Of a stretch of 64,000 bases of DNA, positions 63,696 through 64,000 are shown piece by piece (position 1 is the first letter of the stretch; every line of letters begins with the position of its first letter). Where the stretch lies: contig NZ_BLVO01000012.1 in assembly GCF_013340285.1 (NCBI RefSeq), positions 558,001 through 622,000 on the forward strand, given 5' to 3'. This DNA comes from Desulfovibrio subterraneus. GTDB taxonomy: Bacteria > Desulfobacterota > Desulfovibrionia > Desulfovibrionales > Desulfovibrionaceae. The notes beneath the pieces were generated by a model, which saw only the letters and a list, made by a program, of their open reading frames with translations, was not told the origin of the DNA and ran no database searches. The position numbers and the translations under genes were made by a program.

Positions 63696-64000
63696 TTATC
63701 CGAAAGGATTGAGAGAACGAATTACCTGCCCCAGTCCCGGGCCCTGTTTGTGCTTGTCTCCGTTGCCGTCTGTGATGTCGCGGAGAACGAGCGCCAGCTG
63801 GTCGGGGCATGAGGTATTTTTTTTGCCGCAGGGCAGGCCGGCAAGGGTGCTGATGACAGTTTCCACTTCCTGCCCTTCAAGAAGGCGGGTGATGGCGGTG
63901 AGTGATCCGGGGCAGCCACCCACAAATTGCAGATTATGTATCTTGCCGTCCGTGATGCTGAAGAGGATTTGCTTGGCGCACACACCTGAGGGGGTGAACG
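63696..64000 (-). CDS. TSCPD-domain protein, start outside the window
   Basis: A short conserved family with GVCAKQILFSI, VGGCPGSLTAITRLLEG, AGLPCGKK and NTSCPDQLALVL. The frame runs off the right edge (the GTG at 63983 is not the true start, since the family has about ten residues before it). The C-terminus after the TSCPD block is an extension of about 33 residues. Function is unknown; members often lie near redox and tRNA-related genes. Confidence 0.8.
   Translation of the reverse strand, partial: FTPSGVCAKQILFSITDGKIHNLQFVGGCPGSLTAITRLLEGQEVETVISTLAGLPCGKKNTSCPDQLALVLRDITDGNGDKHKQGPGLGQVIRSLNPFG

Noticed and set aside
1-64000. tRNA genes, rRNA and insertion sequences
   Set aside because: No T-arm type GGTTCGAATCC pattern, rRNA core sequence or transposase was recognised by reading; a tRNA scan would settle it.

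Overview
The window is a dense, high-GC bacterial chromosome segment with the gene content of a Desulfovibrio-like anaerobe (Desulfovibrionaceae). Pointers are a Na+/solute symporter with its small accessory protein, a ferredoxin-thioredoxin-reductase-type protein, HDOD regulators, RNase J, a TSCPD protein and a ferrosome-like metal locus. The taxon is inferred from gene content only. No rRNA, tRNA, CRISPR array, transposase or replication origin was seen.

Layout. 1-7961 (+): end of the division and cell wall (dcw) cluster, ftsW-murG-murC-murB-ftsQ-ftsA-ftsZ, with an AT-rich patch across the murB/ftsQ junction. 7962-8290: an apparent unassigned structured RNA closed by a terminator. 8481-21861 (-): thioesterase, gap, a GAF protein, the translation block rpsB-tsf / pyrH-frr with two sugar-modification genes inserted in it, an FAH-family hydrolase, RNase J with an acyltransferase, and an EF-G-like GTPase. 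22160-24189: a membrane protein, a glutaredoxin-like/FTR-like redox pair, and an amidohydrolase.

24420-28452: a probable ferrosome (iron organelle) locus. It holds a Fur-box promoter, two small glycine-zipper membrane proteins, a FezB-like P1B ATPase and two small degenerate HMA-domain proteins. 28471-30634 (-): two thioesterases and a dienelactone-hydrolase-like enzyme carrying a coding minisatellite. 30926-38683 (-): a MacB-like exporter (adaptor, ATPase, two permeases) interrupted by a Na+/solute symporter operon. That operon is preceded by a Phe-rich leader peptide and an attenuator-like terminator. A second structured RNA lies between two near-identical terminators. A 52-residue lipoprotein not obvious from long-ORF scanning is at 36390-36548.

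38881-43092: an unknown protein, two Hsp20 genes, a response regulator-HDOD protein and a zinc-ribbon protein. 43189-47120: a compact phage-derived cassette with a LexA/CI-type repressor divergent from a leftward operon (zinc-finger proteins, OB-fold-like protein, M15 peptidase, helix-turn-helix protein); one palindrome stands before both the operon and the gene beyond the repressor. 47365-56985 (+): NlpC/P60 lipoprotein, mtaB, yicC-remA-gmk-pyrF, TPR protein, HDOD protein, recJ. 57149-64000: EF-hand protein, a 13-bp minisatellite, a secreted beta-propeller-like fragment, LysR regulator, iron alcohol dehydrogenase, PAS histidine kinase, and the start-truncated TSCPD gene.

The most interesting parts are the ferrosome-like locus, the Phe-leader attenuator in front of the symporter, and the two unassigned structured RNAs.
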